Shown here: positions 17,738 through 27,208 of the stretch, one piece after another | How the letters are laid out: each line of letters opens with the position of its first letter | Position numbering within the stretch: the stretch's first letter is position 1 | NCBI GenBank assembly: GCA_016124445.1 | Contig: WGNR01000003.1 | Location: forward strand, 62,001 to 126,000 | Length of the DNA stretch: 64,000 bases | Direction: 5' to 3' | Source of the DNA: a bacterium | Lineage (GTDB): Bacteria; Planctomycetota; Planctomycetia; Pirellulales; Pirellulaceae | Made by a program: the position numbers and the translations under genes | Notes under the pieces: generated by a model | What the model was told of the DNA's origin: nothing | Seen by the model: the letters and a program-made list of their open reading frames with translations, nothing else | Databases searched by the model: none

Positions 17738-18301
17738 TCAGGTAGAAGTTGCCGGGGCTTTGGCTTCACTCTCGGCGATCTCCTTCAGGTTGGTCAAACC
17801 TTCGGTGAACTGGTCGCCGCACATCTTATCGCAGTTGATCACCATGTGCAGGCATTTACCAAAGAAACCAATTGGCCCGCGCATATCCCACGTCACCAAG
17901 GTGCCGCCATCCTGTGGCTCGAACGTGAAGCGAACATCGTTCAGACAGTTCATCGGAGCGGTCATCTTCAGTTCTATCTGGACCAATTGGTTGGGCACGC
18001 TGTCGACGATGGTTGTCGAGCCGGCGCCGGCCCGGGAATTGCCGGACCAGCGATAAACGGCCCCGACACCTTCCGCCGGGCCTTCGAGCGATTTGCTCAT
18101 GTTGGGATCGACCTTTTCAAACGGCGACCAGGCCTTCCAGGCAGCCAGGTTGTTAACGTGCGGGAAGATTGCCTCAGGCGGCGCGTCAATCTTGAGCGAA
18201 CGCGCGACGTGAAACTCGCCGGAACGGGTCTGTACGAATATCGCAAGTCCGATCAACAGAACTAACAAACCGCCAGCAACATAAAGAATTGTGGTAAGCA
18301 T
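17738..18301 (-). CDS. SRPBCC family protein with N-terminal membrane helix
   Basis: 187 residues. One N-terminal membrane helix (MLTTILYVAGGLLVLLIGLA) is followed by a START/polyketide-cyclase-like SRPBCC domain: FHVARSLKIDAPPEAIFPHV, then AWKAWSPFEK, and near the end TWDMRGPIGFFGK. Such domains bind hydrophobic ligands in a deep pocket; the ligand here is unknown. It lies 23 bases after the YCII gene and 26 before the DoxX-like gene, so co-expression under the ECF42 sigma factor is likely. Confidence 0.82.
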   Translation of the reverse strand: MLTTILYVAGGLLVLLIGLAIFVQTRSGEFHVARSLKIDAPPEAIFPHVNNLAAWKAWSPFEKVDPNMSKSLEGPAEGVGAVYRWSGNSRAGAGSTTIVDSVPNQLVQIELKMTAPMNCLNDVRFTFEPQDGGTLVTWDMRGPIGFFGKCLHMVINCDKMCGDQFTEGLTNLKEIAESEAKAPATST

Positions 18302-18324
18302 TGTTCGCTTTCTGTGGAAGTGAT

Positions 18325-18729
18325 TCAGGATTTCGATTGTTCGTCCGCCAATCGGTTGGCTGCTTCCATAATCTGCAGGTTCATCGCCTCGTCAGCCGGG
18401 CGAATCTCGAAGGGGCCCATCCGCACGCCAGGATGTTTCGACATCAACTGGATCGCATGGTTCAGGTCCCGAGCCTCCAGCAGCAGGATCCCGCCTATCT
18501 GCTCTTTCGTTTCCGTAAAGGGACCATCCGTAACGTCGACCTGGTTCTCCTTATAGCGAAGCGTCACGCCATTTTTCGAAGAATCTAACGCACCGCCTCC
18601 GGCAAAATAGCCTCCTTGACGCAGCTCATTGTCATACGCCATGCAGGCCTCGAAAAGTTTTTTTGATTCCTCTTCACTCAAATTTCGCCAGGCCTCTTCG
18701 TCGATGTACCCCAGACAGACAAATTTCAT
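18325..18729 (-). CDS. YCII/DGPF-domain protein
   Basis: 134 residues from ATG 18729, which has GGAG nine bases upstream. It carries the YCII-type signature [13 protein letters not shown] and the ending strand GPFEIRP. DGPF proteins are the characteristic neighbours of ECF42 sigma factors; a dimeric ferredoxin-like fold is known for the family, but the reaction is not. It lies 100 bases after the sigma factor gene. Confidence 0.88.
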   Translation of the reverse strand: MKFVCLGYIDEEAWRNLSEEESKKLFEACMAYDNELRQGGYFAGGGALDSSKNGVTLRYKENQVDVTDGPFTETKEQIGGILLLEARDLNHAIQLMSKHPGVRMGPFEIRPADEAMNLQIMEAANRLADEQSKS

Positions 18730-18829
18730 CAATGTTCTCCTTGATTAGGGTCAGCAATCGGGATTTCACCAGTTGGTCGAACGTGGACGGGGCGATTCGA
18801 CAGGACCAGACAAGTTTTCTGAAAAGAAA

Positions 18830-20080
18830 TCAGCTCAGCTCGCTCAAGCGACGCTCCAGAAAGCGGCGTTCTGGCTCTTGTTTGACCAGCGACAAGGCCC
18901 GGCGATAGGCCTGAATGGCGTCCTCTTTGCGGCCTATCCGGCGGCATAGATCGGCCTTGGCGGCATGGACCAGGTGGTAATCGGCCAAAGAGCCTTCGGC
19001 CAAGATCTGATCAATCAGGGCAATACCTGCCTCCGCGCCATCGCGCATCGCCACCGCGACTGCCCGATTGAGCGAGACCACCGGGGAGGGCTCGATTTGC
19101 TGGAGAACGTCATACAAAGCAACAATTTCTCGCCAGTCCGTATCCTCAGGCCTGACAGCTTCGGCATGAACGGCGGCAATGGCCGCTTGCAATGTATAGC
19201 CCCCGATCCGGCGCGACCCCATCGCTATTTCAATCAGACGGCACCCTTCGACGATGTGCTCTCGATTCCAAAGCGATCGATCTTGATCCTCCAGCAGCAC
19301 GATATCTCCGGTGGCGGAGGTCCGAGCAGCCCGGCGCGATTCCTGAATCAGCATCAGCGCCAGAAGCCCCAGCACCTCAGGATCGGGAAGCAATTCGACC
19401 AGAAGACGACCGAGCCGAATCGCTTCTTCCGAGAGATCTCGCCGCGTGACATTTTCTCCAGACGAAGCCGAGTAGCCTTCGTTGAAAACCAGGTAGATTA
19501 CCGACAACACTGAATCGAGCCGGGTCGGAATCTCCGGAAGCTTAGGGACCTCAAACGGAATCTCCGCTTCGCGGATCTTTTTCTTTCCCCGGACAATCCG
19601 CTGGGCAATGGTCGGCGGCGTACAAAGGAACGCACTGGCGATCTCTTCGGTTCGCAGGCCACAGACTTCGCGGAGCGTTAGAGCGATCTGGGCACTCGGC
19701 ACAATCGCCGGGTGGCAACAGGTAAAGATCAGCCGCAATCGATCGTCTTCAATTTTTTCGTCATCGATTGCGGCAAAGTCATCGTGCTCGGAATCGAGCT
19801 TGCGTGCGATTTCGCCGAGTGATTCGTCAAAGCGAACCCGGCGGCGAATCGTATCGATCGCCTTGAAGCGTCCCGTCGAGACGAGCCAAGCCCGTGGGTT
19901 TTGCGGGACGCCTTCGATTTGCCACTTTTCGACCGCGGCGGCAAATGCTTCATGCATTGCCTCCTCGGCGAGATCAAAATCGCCGAGAAGACGCACTAAG
20001 GTCGCAAACACGCGGCGAGATTCGCTACGGTAAAGTTCGTCGACGATCTGGTGTAAAGATTGCGGTTTCTCTTCCACCAT
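18830..20080 (-). CDS. ECF42-type RNA polymerase sigma factor with C-terminal TPR-like extension
   Basis: 416 residues from ATG 20080, chosen because ECF42 proteins begin with a Val-Asp-x-x-Tyr-Arg-Ser-Glu segment (here IVDELYRSESRRVFATL). The sigma2 region spans about 10-85 (LLGDFDLAEEAMHEAFAAA), and the sigma4 region about 115-180 (LTLREVCGLRTEEIASAF). The long helical C-terminus ends with TPR-like repeats (DLCRRIGRKEDAIQAYRRAL). ECF42 members lack a cognate anti-sigma factor, and the C-terminal extension is thought to control activity. It should drive the YCII, SRPBCC and DoxX-like genes downstream. Confidence 0.9.
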   Translation of the reverse strand: MVEEKPQSLHQIVDELYRSESRRVFATLVRLLGDFDLAEEAMHEAFAAAVEKWQIEGVPQNPRAWLVSTGRFKAIDTIRRRVRFDESLGEIARKLDSEHDDFAAIDDEKIEDDRLRLIFTCCHPAIVPSAQIALTLREVCGLRTEEIASAFLCTPPTIAQRIVRGKKKIREAEIPFEVPKLPEIPTRLDSVLSVIYLVFNEGYSASSGENVTRRDLSEEAIRLGRLLVELLPDPEVLGLLALMLIQESRRAARTSATGDIVLLEDQDRSLWNREHIVEGCRLIEIAMGSRRIGGYTLQAAIAAVHAEAVRPEDTDWREIVALYDVLQQIEPSPVVSLNRAVAVAMRDGAEAGIALIDQILAEGSLADYHLVHAAKADLCRRIGRKEDAIQAYRRALSLVKQEPERRFLERRLSELS

Positions 20081-20138
20081 GGCCTGGTCGGTTCGATTGA
20101 CTTCAGTTAGGGGGGAAGGGTGCCGCAAAGGTCGAGTG

Positions 20139-20507
20139 TTAGTCTTCTTCCTCGACCAGCCACTTCTTAGCTTCTTCCAGCTTGGTGTGGTCGAAGTACT
20201 TCACCGAGGCGGAAGTGAACGGCTTGCAGAAGACGGCCATGCCAGCTTCCCATTTCGATTCGCCGACGATCGCCAGGCGTTTGATGTCGGCCCAATGTTT
20301 TGCGTCGAACTTGATGTCATCCCACAGGGCACCCATCGTCCAACCATGAAAGTCATGCAGTTCGACCAGCAGACGCAGCTTGCCGAACTCTTGAATCTGC
20401 TTTTCAATTTCCGGCACGAAGGTTTCATAATCGGCAGCAGTCAGCGTGCCCGAGATGCGAACAATTGTCAGGTCCTTCAGATGCACAAATTCCAAGTTCT
20501 CGCTCAT
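20139..20507 (-). CDS. SpoIIAA-like family protein
   Basis: 122 residues from ATG 20507, with GGAG about ten bases upstream. The pattern ISGTLTAADYETFVPEIEKQI, LRLLVELHDFHGW and KRLAIVGESKWEAG matches the SpoIIAA-like (STAS-fold) family of small cytosolic proteins. These are distinct from true anti-anti-sigma factors, and their role is unclear. The gene ends 58 bases before the ECF42 sigma factor on the same strand, so it may share its transcript. Confidence 0.8.
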   Translation of the reverse strand: MSENLEFVHLKDLTIVRISGTLTAADYETFVPEIEKQIQEFGKLRLLVELHDFHGWTMGALWDDIKFDAKHWADIKRLAIVGESKWEAGMAVFCKPFTSASVKYFDHTKLEEAKKWLVEEED

Positions 20508-20768
20508 CGCTTGTTGCTCCCTTGATTGCAAACGGATCGGTGGGTGTTGATTCGCCCCGCTGGGGTCGCATTCATTTTACGACTCCGCAGAGGGAAGTTG
20601 AATCCTACACATCGCCGATTTCATCGCTTTGGTTTTCTAGTCAGTCGTACGAAGGTGCGCAGATTTTTAAAAAAAACTGCGTGGCATCGGGGTTCGTCTT
20701 ACTGGCATAATGCCCTGGTAGGGTATTCGTTTGCCATCCGCGCTTCAGTCGGCAGGAGAACGGTCGCG

Positions 20769-21533
20769 ATGCAACACTCCAGCAAATCGCCTTCTCGATG
20801 GAAAGTCTTCCTTATGCTGTCTGCCTGGTCTCGCTGGCTTCCGGTTCCCAGGTGGAGTTGGTTTCAGGTACGGATCAGCACATTGTTGCTTTTCATCATG
20901 CTGTGCAGCGTTTTTGTCGCTTGGATGCGCGATCGAGCCGAGATGAAAGAAGAGATCCTGGAGCTGCAAACGCGGTTCCATAGCATCGGCAAACCAAGCT
21001 GGGGTATCGCCCAGGTCCTTGGGCCTCCAGATACCAAGGGTTTCGGCGATATTCGGACGGCATGGGCGTCGAGGACTCCTGACGAGCAGGAAGAATGGAT
21101 CATCGCCTATTTTGACAAAGAGGTGAAGCCGGAAGAGCTGCGGGTGCACGAAACCTACAATCCGGGCGCGCTGCACAAGGTCTCGATCTTCACCCAACTG
21201 GGAAATGAAGTAACGGTCTGGTCCGGAACCGACCCCACGCCGCAATCTTCTGGCGGCGGGGTCTCGAAGATCGCCATGGAAACAATCTGGCAGACCAAGA
21301 AGGTGAAGATCTACCTCGATTCGAAAGGGGTACCAGGCTGGAACGAAATCGACGCGATCGGACTGGTCGACACGTCGGGGAATGTTCATTGGGCGAAGAT
21401 GGCAGAAGCGTCGACTTCGTACTCCGACTACTATCCAGGTTCCAATGTATACCCGTATCAAGGCGTCACGACTGTCGACGTGCCATTTTGCGGTATGACT
21501 CAAGTTGGGCCAGTACCGCCAAACAAGGATTAG
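20769..21533 (+). CDS. Membrane-anchored protein of unknown function
   Basis: 254 residues from ATG 20769. A basic, Trp-rich leader runs into one membrane helix (ISTLLLFIMLCSVFVAW) and a short coiled segment, like other planctomycete anchors. The rest is a soluble beta-rich domain; its end (WNEIDAIGLVDTSGNVHWA, then AEAST) resembles the carbohydrate- or lipid-sensing beta-sandwich tails common in planctomycete proteins, but I cannot name it. The stop codon overlaps that of the convergent hydrolase by four bases. Confidence 0.65.
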   Translation: MQHSSKSPSRWKVFLMLSAWSRWLPVPRWSWFQVRISTLLLFIMLCSVFVAWMRDRAEMKEEILELQTRFHSIGKPSWGIAQVLGPPDTKGFGDIRTAWASRTPDEQEEWIIAYFDKEVKPEELRVHETYNPGALHKVSIFTQLGNEVTVWSGTDPTPQSSGGGVSKIAMETIWQTKKVKIYLDSKGVPGWNEIDAIGLVDTSGNVHWAKMAEASTSYSDYYPGSNVYPYQGVTTVDVPFCGMTQVGPVPPNKD

Positions 21534-23737
21534 ATGCCCCCCAAGTGATTCAGTAGCCAATCGACCGGGGACATTTCAAGATTGCCGTCGGACAGTTGGT
21601 CGATCTTTCCGGCTCGCTCGTACGCCTGATGGATGATCTTCTGACCAGATTCCGATTCACCGATCACGCGCAGTAGCATCGGCGAACCCATCGCCAGGAA
21701 GCCAGGCACGTCACCATATTTGGCCCCGCCGGGTAGCAAGTTCGGCGAGCGAATCGAATCTACTTCACCAAAGCGGAATCCATTGGTTTGCAGCAAGGCG
21801 AAATCGAACGCATCAGGCTGCCGGGCAATCGCTACCGATCCGATTCCGGCCATATCGCCTTCAAGCGCGATCAGCCCGATCGATTTCGGTTCTCGATCAT
21901 GGTTCTTCATTGCAGCTGCCAAGGCCAATATGTCGTGGACTCGCATGGCGGCGACGCTGCGGTTGTAGCCGAGCGTGTACGCGGCTGCTTCCCGCTTGTT
22001 TTCGACCTTGGGAGTCTGCTTCATCGGTTGGCCATCGGCCTGGAATTCGCCCTGGTAGATCAGATCGACTCCGGCGACTGAGACACCCGCGGAAACCAAC
22101 TTGGCGACTTCCGCCTTGAGCCGGCCCCCTTCTTCGAACAGACCTGCCTTGCCATTATCGGTTAACCAAATGACCGTGTGGCCGTTCCAGTTCTCTTTTG
22201 GAAACAGGAACACGACTGGCAATTGAGTCTTCTTCTCGACGTCTCCCAGCGTGCCAGCCATGAACAGATAGTCTTCCTGCTGCTGCTTGATTTCGATCGA
22301 AAAGCTGTTGTTCTCTTTCACGAATTCCGGAGCTGGCCCGACAATCACGTCGAGCGCGGCGGAGACCATCTGGCGATACTGTTCAAACGCGTCGGCATCG
22401 CCGGTCAACAATGGCATGATTTGCTCGTTCGACATCCTGGTCCACTGCTCGAGCAAATCACGTTCGTACTTTTCTTCGTACTTTGGTTTGTTCTCGTCGT
22501 TCCAAACCGAAAGCTCCTCAGCCCCCAGTTGCTTGAAGGGGCGTTCTTCGAGCGAGGCCTCAAGTCCCAACGCTCGGTTGAATAGCGAGTACATTGCTTT
22601 CCGAGAGACAGCGTTGTAGTTGTGACCAAATTCGGTTCTGGCAGTCAGTTCGACTTTGTCTTCGGCATCGAGCAACGCATACAGCTTCTTTAAATCTGGA
22701 AACCCTTTCGTCTCCATTTCCACGGTCCAATCGTCCGCAGCCGTCATGCCTTGCGGCTTGGGGGCGAACAACGCGGCGAACTCGACGTTGCCGGTACCGA
22801 CCCGAAGTAAAGTGCAATTCTCGCAGGTACATCCTCCCTGCATCGCTGTCGAGACCATCACCGCAGGGAAGCAGGTCGCCACGCGGGGATCGATGGCTGA
22901 GACAATCATCGTTTGCGTCGCACCACCGCTGGCCCCCGTAACAGCCAAGCGGGATCGATCGACCCGGGGAAGCGTTTCCAAGACATCGAGAGCCCGGATA
23001 CAGTTCCAGATTTGCAGCCCCATGACCGACTGCAGGTGCGATTCGGCTTGGGGACTGAAGAAACCCCAGCGCTGGTTGGTGTTCATTTCTGGCCGTTGTT
23101 TACCGAACTTGTGAACCAGGTCGAACGAAAGCTGCTGGCTGTCGGCGTAGCCCATCATGTCGATATTCAGGACAACACATCCCATGCGAGCCAAATGCAC
23201 GCAGCGGGCTTGAATCGGATTCTTGGCCGCTTCCGGGTCGCTCTCGGCACCGCTGGCCAACTGCTCCTTGATGCTTTTGTCGCTGGCAACATAGAAGCGA
23301 CCATTGGCCCAGTGACCATGCGGGCAAAGCACACCAGGAAACGGCCCTTCTTTGCCCAGCGGTTCATAGAGGTTGCCGGTCACGAAGAAACCGGGCACGC
23401 TCTCAAACCGTACGTTCGAGACGGCGTAGTCCTCCATTTCGCGGCGACCGACTACTTCGTAATTCAAGTCATTCTTGGGAGGCATCGGCCACAGCCCCAG
23501 GGCGACTTTGATCTGGGTACGAACCTCTTCAGCCCGAGCTTTCCACTGAGTGGCACTTGCCGGGGGTGAAAACGGGAAGTACCCGTTCAAATCTTTGGGC
23601 GGAGCCAGCCTGGCATCATCGGGGCGTTGCCCGGCAGGCAAAACTCGAATGCCTTCTTGTGACCAAGCAGAGGATGAAGTCAGAAGGGCAAGCAGCACGA
23701 AGGTACTTGCGACGAGCAGGGATCGTTCGATACGCAT
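21530..23737 (-). CDS. Exported alpha/beta hydrolase, acetylxylan-esterase-like
   Basis: 735 residues from ATG 23737, with a GTG just before it as an alternative start. A signal peptide ends near SSSAWSQ. The N-terminal hydrolase domain has the oxyanion region GVLCPHGHWANG and the nucleophile S270 in GASGG; a later EFGHNYN block may hold the catalytic His. About 330 further residues form a second alpha/beta region. The layout is that of large planctomycete esterases related to acetylxylan esterase and dienelactone hydrolase. The likely job is removing ester groups from polysaccharides outside the cytosol. It is not in an obvious operon. Confidence 0.8.
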   Translation of the reverse strand: MRIERSLLVASTFVLLALLTSSSAWSQEGIRVLPAGQRPDDARLAPPKDLNGYFPFSPPASATQWKARAEEVRTQIKVALGLWPMPPKNDLNYEVVGRREMEDYAVSNVRFESVPGFFVTGNLYEPLGKEGPFPGVLCPHGHWANGRFYVASDKSIKEQLASGAESDPEAAKNPIQARCVHLARMGCVVLNIDMMGYADSQQLSFDLVHKFGKQRPEMNTNQRWGFFSPQAESHLQSVMGLQIWNCIRALDVLETLPRVDRSRLAVTGASGGATQTMIVSAIDPRVATCFPAVMVSTAMQGGCTCENCTLLRVGTGNVEFAALFAPKPQGMTAADDWTVEMETKGFPDLKKLYALLDAEDKVELTARTEFGHNYNAVSRKAMYSLFNRALGLEASLEERPFKQLGAEELSVWNDENKPKYEEKYERDLLEQWTRMSNEQIMPLLTGDADAFEQYRQMVSAALDVIVGPAPEFVKENNSFSIEIKQQQEDYLFMAGTLGDVEKKTQLPVVFLFPKENWNGHTVIWLTDNGKAGLFEEGGRLKAEVAKLVSAGVSVAGVDLIYQGEFQADGQPMKQTPKVENKREAAAYTLGYNRSVAAMRVHDILALAAAMKNHDREPKSIGLIALEGDMAGIGSVAIARQPDAFDFALLQTNGFRFGEVDSIRSPNLLPGGAKYGDVPGFLAMGSPMLLRVIGESESGQKIIHQAYERAGKIDQLSDGNLEMSPVDWLLNHLGGI

Positions 23738-23832
23738 CACGGTTCGCGGTCCAACAGGTGGGAAATGTCGGGGAAAAGAGGTGACTTGCAGTTTACGTCA
23801 CCCGAGGTCGTGATGCGAGCCTCTTTTATTAG

Positions 23833-24003
23833 CTAGGAAGCCTTGATCTTTTCCATCTCTTCCCGAGTCTTCGCGATTTCCTGCTCGACCGCCTCGATTT
23901 CGCCCGGCTCGTCAGCCTGGGCTTTGACGCCAGCCAGTTTCTGGTTCAGCGTTTGCATCTTCTTCTTGAGAACTTCGAGGCGTTTCTTTTGCTTCTTATC
24001 CAT
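23833..24003 (-). CDS. Small coiled-coil protein
   Basis: A 56-residue protein, almost entirely charged helix: Lys-rich at the start (MDKKQKKRLEVLKKK), acidic in the middle and ending with EEMEKIKAS. Heptad spacing suggests a short coiled coil. It follows the next gene upstream on the same strand by 52 bases and may be co-transcribed with it. No family is recognised. The clear ATG and its place in a same-strand series support a real gene. Confidence 0.6.
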   Translation of the reverse strand: MDKKQKKRLEVLKKKMQTLNQKLAGVKAQADEPGEIEAVEQEIAKTREEMEKIKAS

Positions 24004-24055
24004 GAAGTCTTCCGATCGAGGTCTGGCTTGAAAAGGGTGTGTTGTACTCGCTTCC

Positions 24056-24733
24056 CTACGACACGGCAATGATCTCGCGCATCTTTTGCATCGCCACCAT
24101 CGCTTCGATTCCTTGCAAACCGAAGCACTCGTGAATTCGCATGAGCGCGTCGTTGTACCGGTTCTGGGTCACATCGTGCCGGATCTGCATTGCCTTGACG
24201 ACGACGCTGGGGTCTTGCTCGTAATGGGCCGCGAACGTCTGGGCACACTTCATTCCTAAGTAAGGAGAAATCCCCAGAATCAGGGCAATCAGGTCGCCAG
24301 CTGCATCGACCTCTTTCTGTTCGATCAACGAAACAAAGCGTCCAAACTGAGGAGCTTTCGGTAAGCTGACCCCAGGGGCCGGCAGGCCGATCAGATCCCC
24401 CCGTTCAACTTGCGGAGCGCCCGTTGCCTCTTGCGGCGTCAACGCGAAATGTGGCAAGCGAGGCGACTCGGGAGGATGTTCCTGGAGCGTCTCTTCTACC
24501 TCGACCTGCTCAGGCGATTCTGGTTCGACAGGCAGGTTGGCAATCATCTGGTTCAGATGAGCCAGCTTGTTTCCCATGCGGTCGTAAAGCGTTTCGATCT
24601 CGCTGAGAAATGACTCGCCATGGGCGTCGGCCATGATTTCGTCCGCCTGTTCGAGGATCGCCTCGGTCATGCGGGCCAGAAGGGCATCGCGAGCTTGCTT
24701 GAGTACGGCCAAAGCCTCGTTGCGGTCAGACAT
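24056..24733 (-). CDS. Cytosolic protein of unknown function
   Basis: 225 residues, no signal peptide or membrane helix. The first ~70 residues are helical and coiled-coil-like (ALAVLKQARDALLARMTEAI), a Pro/Glu-rich linker covers about 68-130, and the last ~90 residues are helical (FVSLIEQKEVDAAGDLIALI, MRIHECFGLQGIEAM). I recognise no domain. It probably forms a transcription unit with the small coiled-coil gene downstream. Confidence 0.6.
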   Translation of the reverse strand: MSDRNEALAVLKQARDALLARMTEAILEQADEIMADAHGESFLSEIETLYDRMGNKLAHLNQMIANLPVEPESPEQVEVEETLQEHPPESPRLPHFALTPQEATGAPQVERGDLIGLPAPGVSLPKAPQFGRFVSLIEQKEVDAAGDLIALILGISPYLGMKCAQTFAAHYEQDPSVVVKAMQIRHDVTQNRYNDALMRIHECFGLQGIEAMVAMQKMREIIAVS

Positions 24734-24835
24734 CGCGGTAGATACCTATCGTCGAGAGGGAAGAAACGCCGCCGGCGATGCCGAGCTTTACGACCCACCG
24801 GCGACTTTCCATCTTAGTCACTTTCCCCTCAAACG

Positions 24836-25357
24836 TTAAGATTTCTCGCCTGCCGGGTCGCCCGAGATGACCTCAGGGGCCGGAGAATCGTTAGAATCGG
24901 CACCCTTAGGCACCCGATCCGCGATCCTGAGGCTGCCGGCCATCAGCACCAGGACAATCGCCAGCGAGGCATTGGTTTTCAGCCAGAAGCCTTCTTTCTC
25001 GCGGAATTTCTCGGCGTTTTGACTCCGACCGCTCAGCAAACTGGCGATGTAAAGGATGACCAACGCCAGCAAGGCCTTCATCCCAGCCACGCCATGGTAG
25101 TACTTCTGCGGATAGTCGTAGGTCATCGCATTGATGGTTAGCGAAGCCAGTCCGCTGAGCACTACTAGCCCCGCACAGATCATGACCACTTTGGCCCAAC
25201 GACGGCGAATCGAGGCTTTTAGTTGGGCCTTCTCGTCGAACTCGGTTTCCTGCATCGCTGGGTACAACGCGAACACCATGTAGAGGCTTCCGCCCACCAG
25301 AATGATGGCTGGCAAGATATGGGACCAGCGAAGAACAAGATCAAGCACAAACTGCAT
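24836..25357 (-). CDS. Four-helix inner-membrane protein of unknown function
   Basis: 173 residues from ATG 25357, which has AAGGA twelve bases upstream. It has four predicted membrane helices: WSHILPAIILVGGSLYMVF, VVMICAGLVVLSGLAS, AGMKALLALVILYIASLL and SLAIVLVLMAGSLRIA, with a His in the first helix and an acidic C-terminal tail. The topology recalls CopD- or DUF2269-type proteins, but the match is too weak to name it. It sits 57 bases after the CCA-adding enzyme gene, in the same direction. Confidence 0.6.
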   Translation of the reverse strand: MQFVLDLVLRWSHILPAIILVGGSLYMVFALYPAMQETEFDEKAQLKASIRRRWAKVVMICAGLVVLSGLASLTINAMTYDYPQKYYHGVAGMKALLALVILYIASLLSGRSQNAEKFREKEGFWLKTNASLAIVLVLMAGSLRIADRVPKGADSNDSPAPEVISGDPAGEKS

Positions 25358-25413
25358 CGGGTATTCCTTGGGGCAAATGGTCAATCGATTCGGTGTTGTC
25401 GTATTCTAGTCGG

Positions 25414-26694
25414 TTAGGTGCCATCGAGATGTTCTTTGGCGAACTGAATCGCTTCTTGCCTGGTCGCGATCCGTTTCTCGAGTTGCTCGTCCCGAACCGC
25501 CTCAAGCAACCTCTGAAACTGCGGCCCAGGCTTCATACCGGCCTGAATCAAATCGTTTCCGGTCAAGATTGGGTCCGGGTTCAAATCTTCTTCCGGCAAA
25601 CTGAGGCAAGCCTCGGCATGATCGATCCCCGCCAGATTGCCACCTTTTGCCTCTTGAATGGCTCTTCCAGCGGCGATCAACAGAGGCGCATACTCATGAA
25701 TCAGCAACCGCTGCAACTTCGGCCAGGCAACCTGATTGGCGTTACGAATGGTTTCCTCATGACGCAAGAGCCACTGGATGGTCTTGGTTTCGTCGTTGGT
25801 CAGCTTCCAGCGAAGGCAGATATCGGCCGCCGGTTGAATCGGTTTATGTGGGTGTCCCTGGACAATATCTCGATGGCAGGCATACCGAAATAGCAACGCC
25901 ATTGCGACGCGAAAATCAGGGACGCCCAGTTTCTCGAGCGATCGGTACGTTTCGCTCCAGCGCAGTGCATGGCCGACCACCGAACCAAGTTCCGGCAGAA
26001 TCTCATCGAGCAAGGTCAGGTCACGGAGCATACGCAGGCCGATCATGCGATGCGGATCGGACATGATTCGCCGCATCTCGGCAGCAATCCGCTCGGCACT
26101 CACCACGTGAATATGCTCGGCATACTGGCGAATCGCATGCTGCGTTTGCAGTTCCAGCACGAAGTCAAACGTCGAGCTGAATCGTACGGCTCGCAACATG
26201 CGGAGCTTGTCTTCCTCGAATCGAAGGTGCGCATTGCCGATGCTACGAACCAGGCGGTCCTTCAAGTCACGCTGCCCCCCCACAAAATCGAGGACCTTTT
26301 CTTCGATCGGATCGTAGAACATGCCGTTGATCGTGAAGTCGCGTCGGAGAGCGTCTTCCTGGGCACTGGTAAAGCGAACCTCGTCGGGCCGGCGACCGTC
26401 GGAATAGCCCAAGTCGGCACGAAAGGTGGCGACTTCGACTTGGCCGCGTCGCTTGCCTCCCTGAACCGTGATCACGCCAAACGAGGCTCCGATCGGCAAA
26501 GTGCGGCCATATCCGAAAACTTCACGAACTTGATCCGGAGTGGCATCGGTGGCGACGTCGAAGTCTTTGGACGACCGTCCCAGCAGCGAATCGCGCACGC
26601 ACCCCCCGGCCCAAAGGGCTTGAAACCCAGCCTTTTTCAAGGCCTGGATAATTTCGATCGAGAATGCCTGGTTGGCGGCAAGGTCGGCTGTCAT
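25414..26694 (-). CDS. cca: CCA tRNA nucleotidyltransferase / poly(A) polymerase family
   Basis: A 426-residue class II nucleotidyltransferase that adds or repairs the 3' CCA end of tRNAs. The head domain has GGCVRDSLLG at 30-39 and the metal-binding Asp-x-Asp at D44/D46 in DFDVATDATP, followed by the conserved RRDFTINGMFYD block and RFEEDKLRMLRAVRF. The C-terminal half is helical and lacks an HD phosphohydrolase motif. ATG start. Poly(A) polymerase is a close relative that cannot be fully excluded from the sequence alone, hence the moderate certainty on the symbol. Confidence 0.88.
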   Translation of the reverse strand: MTADLAANQAFSIEIIQALKKAGFQALWAGGCVRDSLLGRSSKDFDVATDATPDQVREVFGYGRTLPIGASFGVITVQGGKRRGQVEVATFRADLGYSDGRRPDEVRFTSAQEDALRRDFTINGMFYDPIEEKVLDFVGGQRDLKDRLVRSIGNAHLRFEEDKLRMLRAVRFSSTFDFVLELQTQHAIRQYAEHIHVVSAERIAAEMRRIMSDPHRMIGLRMLRDLTLLDEILPELGSVVGHALRWSETYRSLEKLGVPDFRVAMALLFRYACHRDIVQGHPHKPIQPAADICLRWKLTNDETKTIQWLLRHEETIRNANQVAWPKLQRLLIHEYAPLLIAAGRAIQEAKGGNLAGIDHAEACLSLPEEDLNPDPILTGNDLIQAGMKPGPQFQRLLEAVRDEQLEKRIATRQEAIQFAKEHLDGT

Positions 26695-26828
26695 GGTGAA
26701 ACTTGGTTGATAGTAACAGGCAGACGGATAAGCGATTCAACTTAACAGATTCGTTACTACTGGACGATGGACGGCACCATCCTTTAGATTCGAGACTACC
26801 CGTAAAAGTTCACGCACTGGGAGATTCA

Positions 26829-27173
26829 ATGTCTGACGAAACGAGCCTGCCGATCGAGACAACCTGCCTGGAAGTTCAGAATCTACAGCAACAAAACGCC
26901 GACTTTCTGCTTCTGGATTGTCGCGAACAAAACGAATCTGATCTGGTACGCATCTCGGGAGCCACTCTCATTCCTTTGAGCGAGATCCAAGATCGGGTCG
27001 AGGAACTCGAACCACATCGGCAGCGGCATATCGTTGTTTATTGCCATCATGGTGGGCGAAGCATGCGGGTCACCCAGTGGCTGCGTGAAACGGGTTTCCC
27101 AAAGGTGCAGAACATGGCCGGCGGAATCCATGCCTGGGCCCAGGATATCGATAACAGCATGCTAAGGTATTAG
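26829..27173 (+). CDS. Single-domain rhodanese-like sulfurtransferase
   Basis: 114 residues from ATG 26829, with GGGAGA just upstream. It is a single rhodanese domain: LLLDCREQNESDL near the start and the active-site loop VVYCHHGGRSM, with C72 as the persulfide-forming nucleophile. Such cytosolic proteins carry sulfur in a persulfide or act in thiol homeostasis; the donor and acceptor are not shown by context. The gene stands alone, divergent from cca, and a large palindromic element follows its stop. Confidence 0.9.
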   Translation: MSDETSLPIETTCLEVQNLQQQNADFLLLDCREQNESDLVRISGATLIPLSEIQDRVEELEPHRQRHIVVYCHHGGRSMRVTQWLRETGFPKVQNMAGGIHAWAQDIDNSMLRY

Positions 27174-27208
27174 GGCGGTAATGCGATGTCCTCATCGAGC
27201 ATCCCGTC

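Noticed and set aside
18729..18732. Extra TTG codon before the YCII start
   Set aside because: The ATG at 18729 has the better-spaced GGAG and matches the family start.
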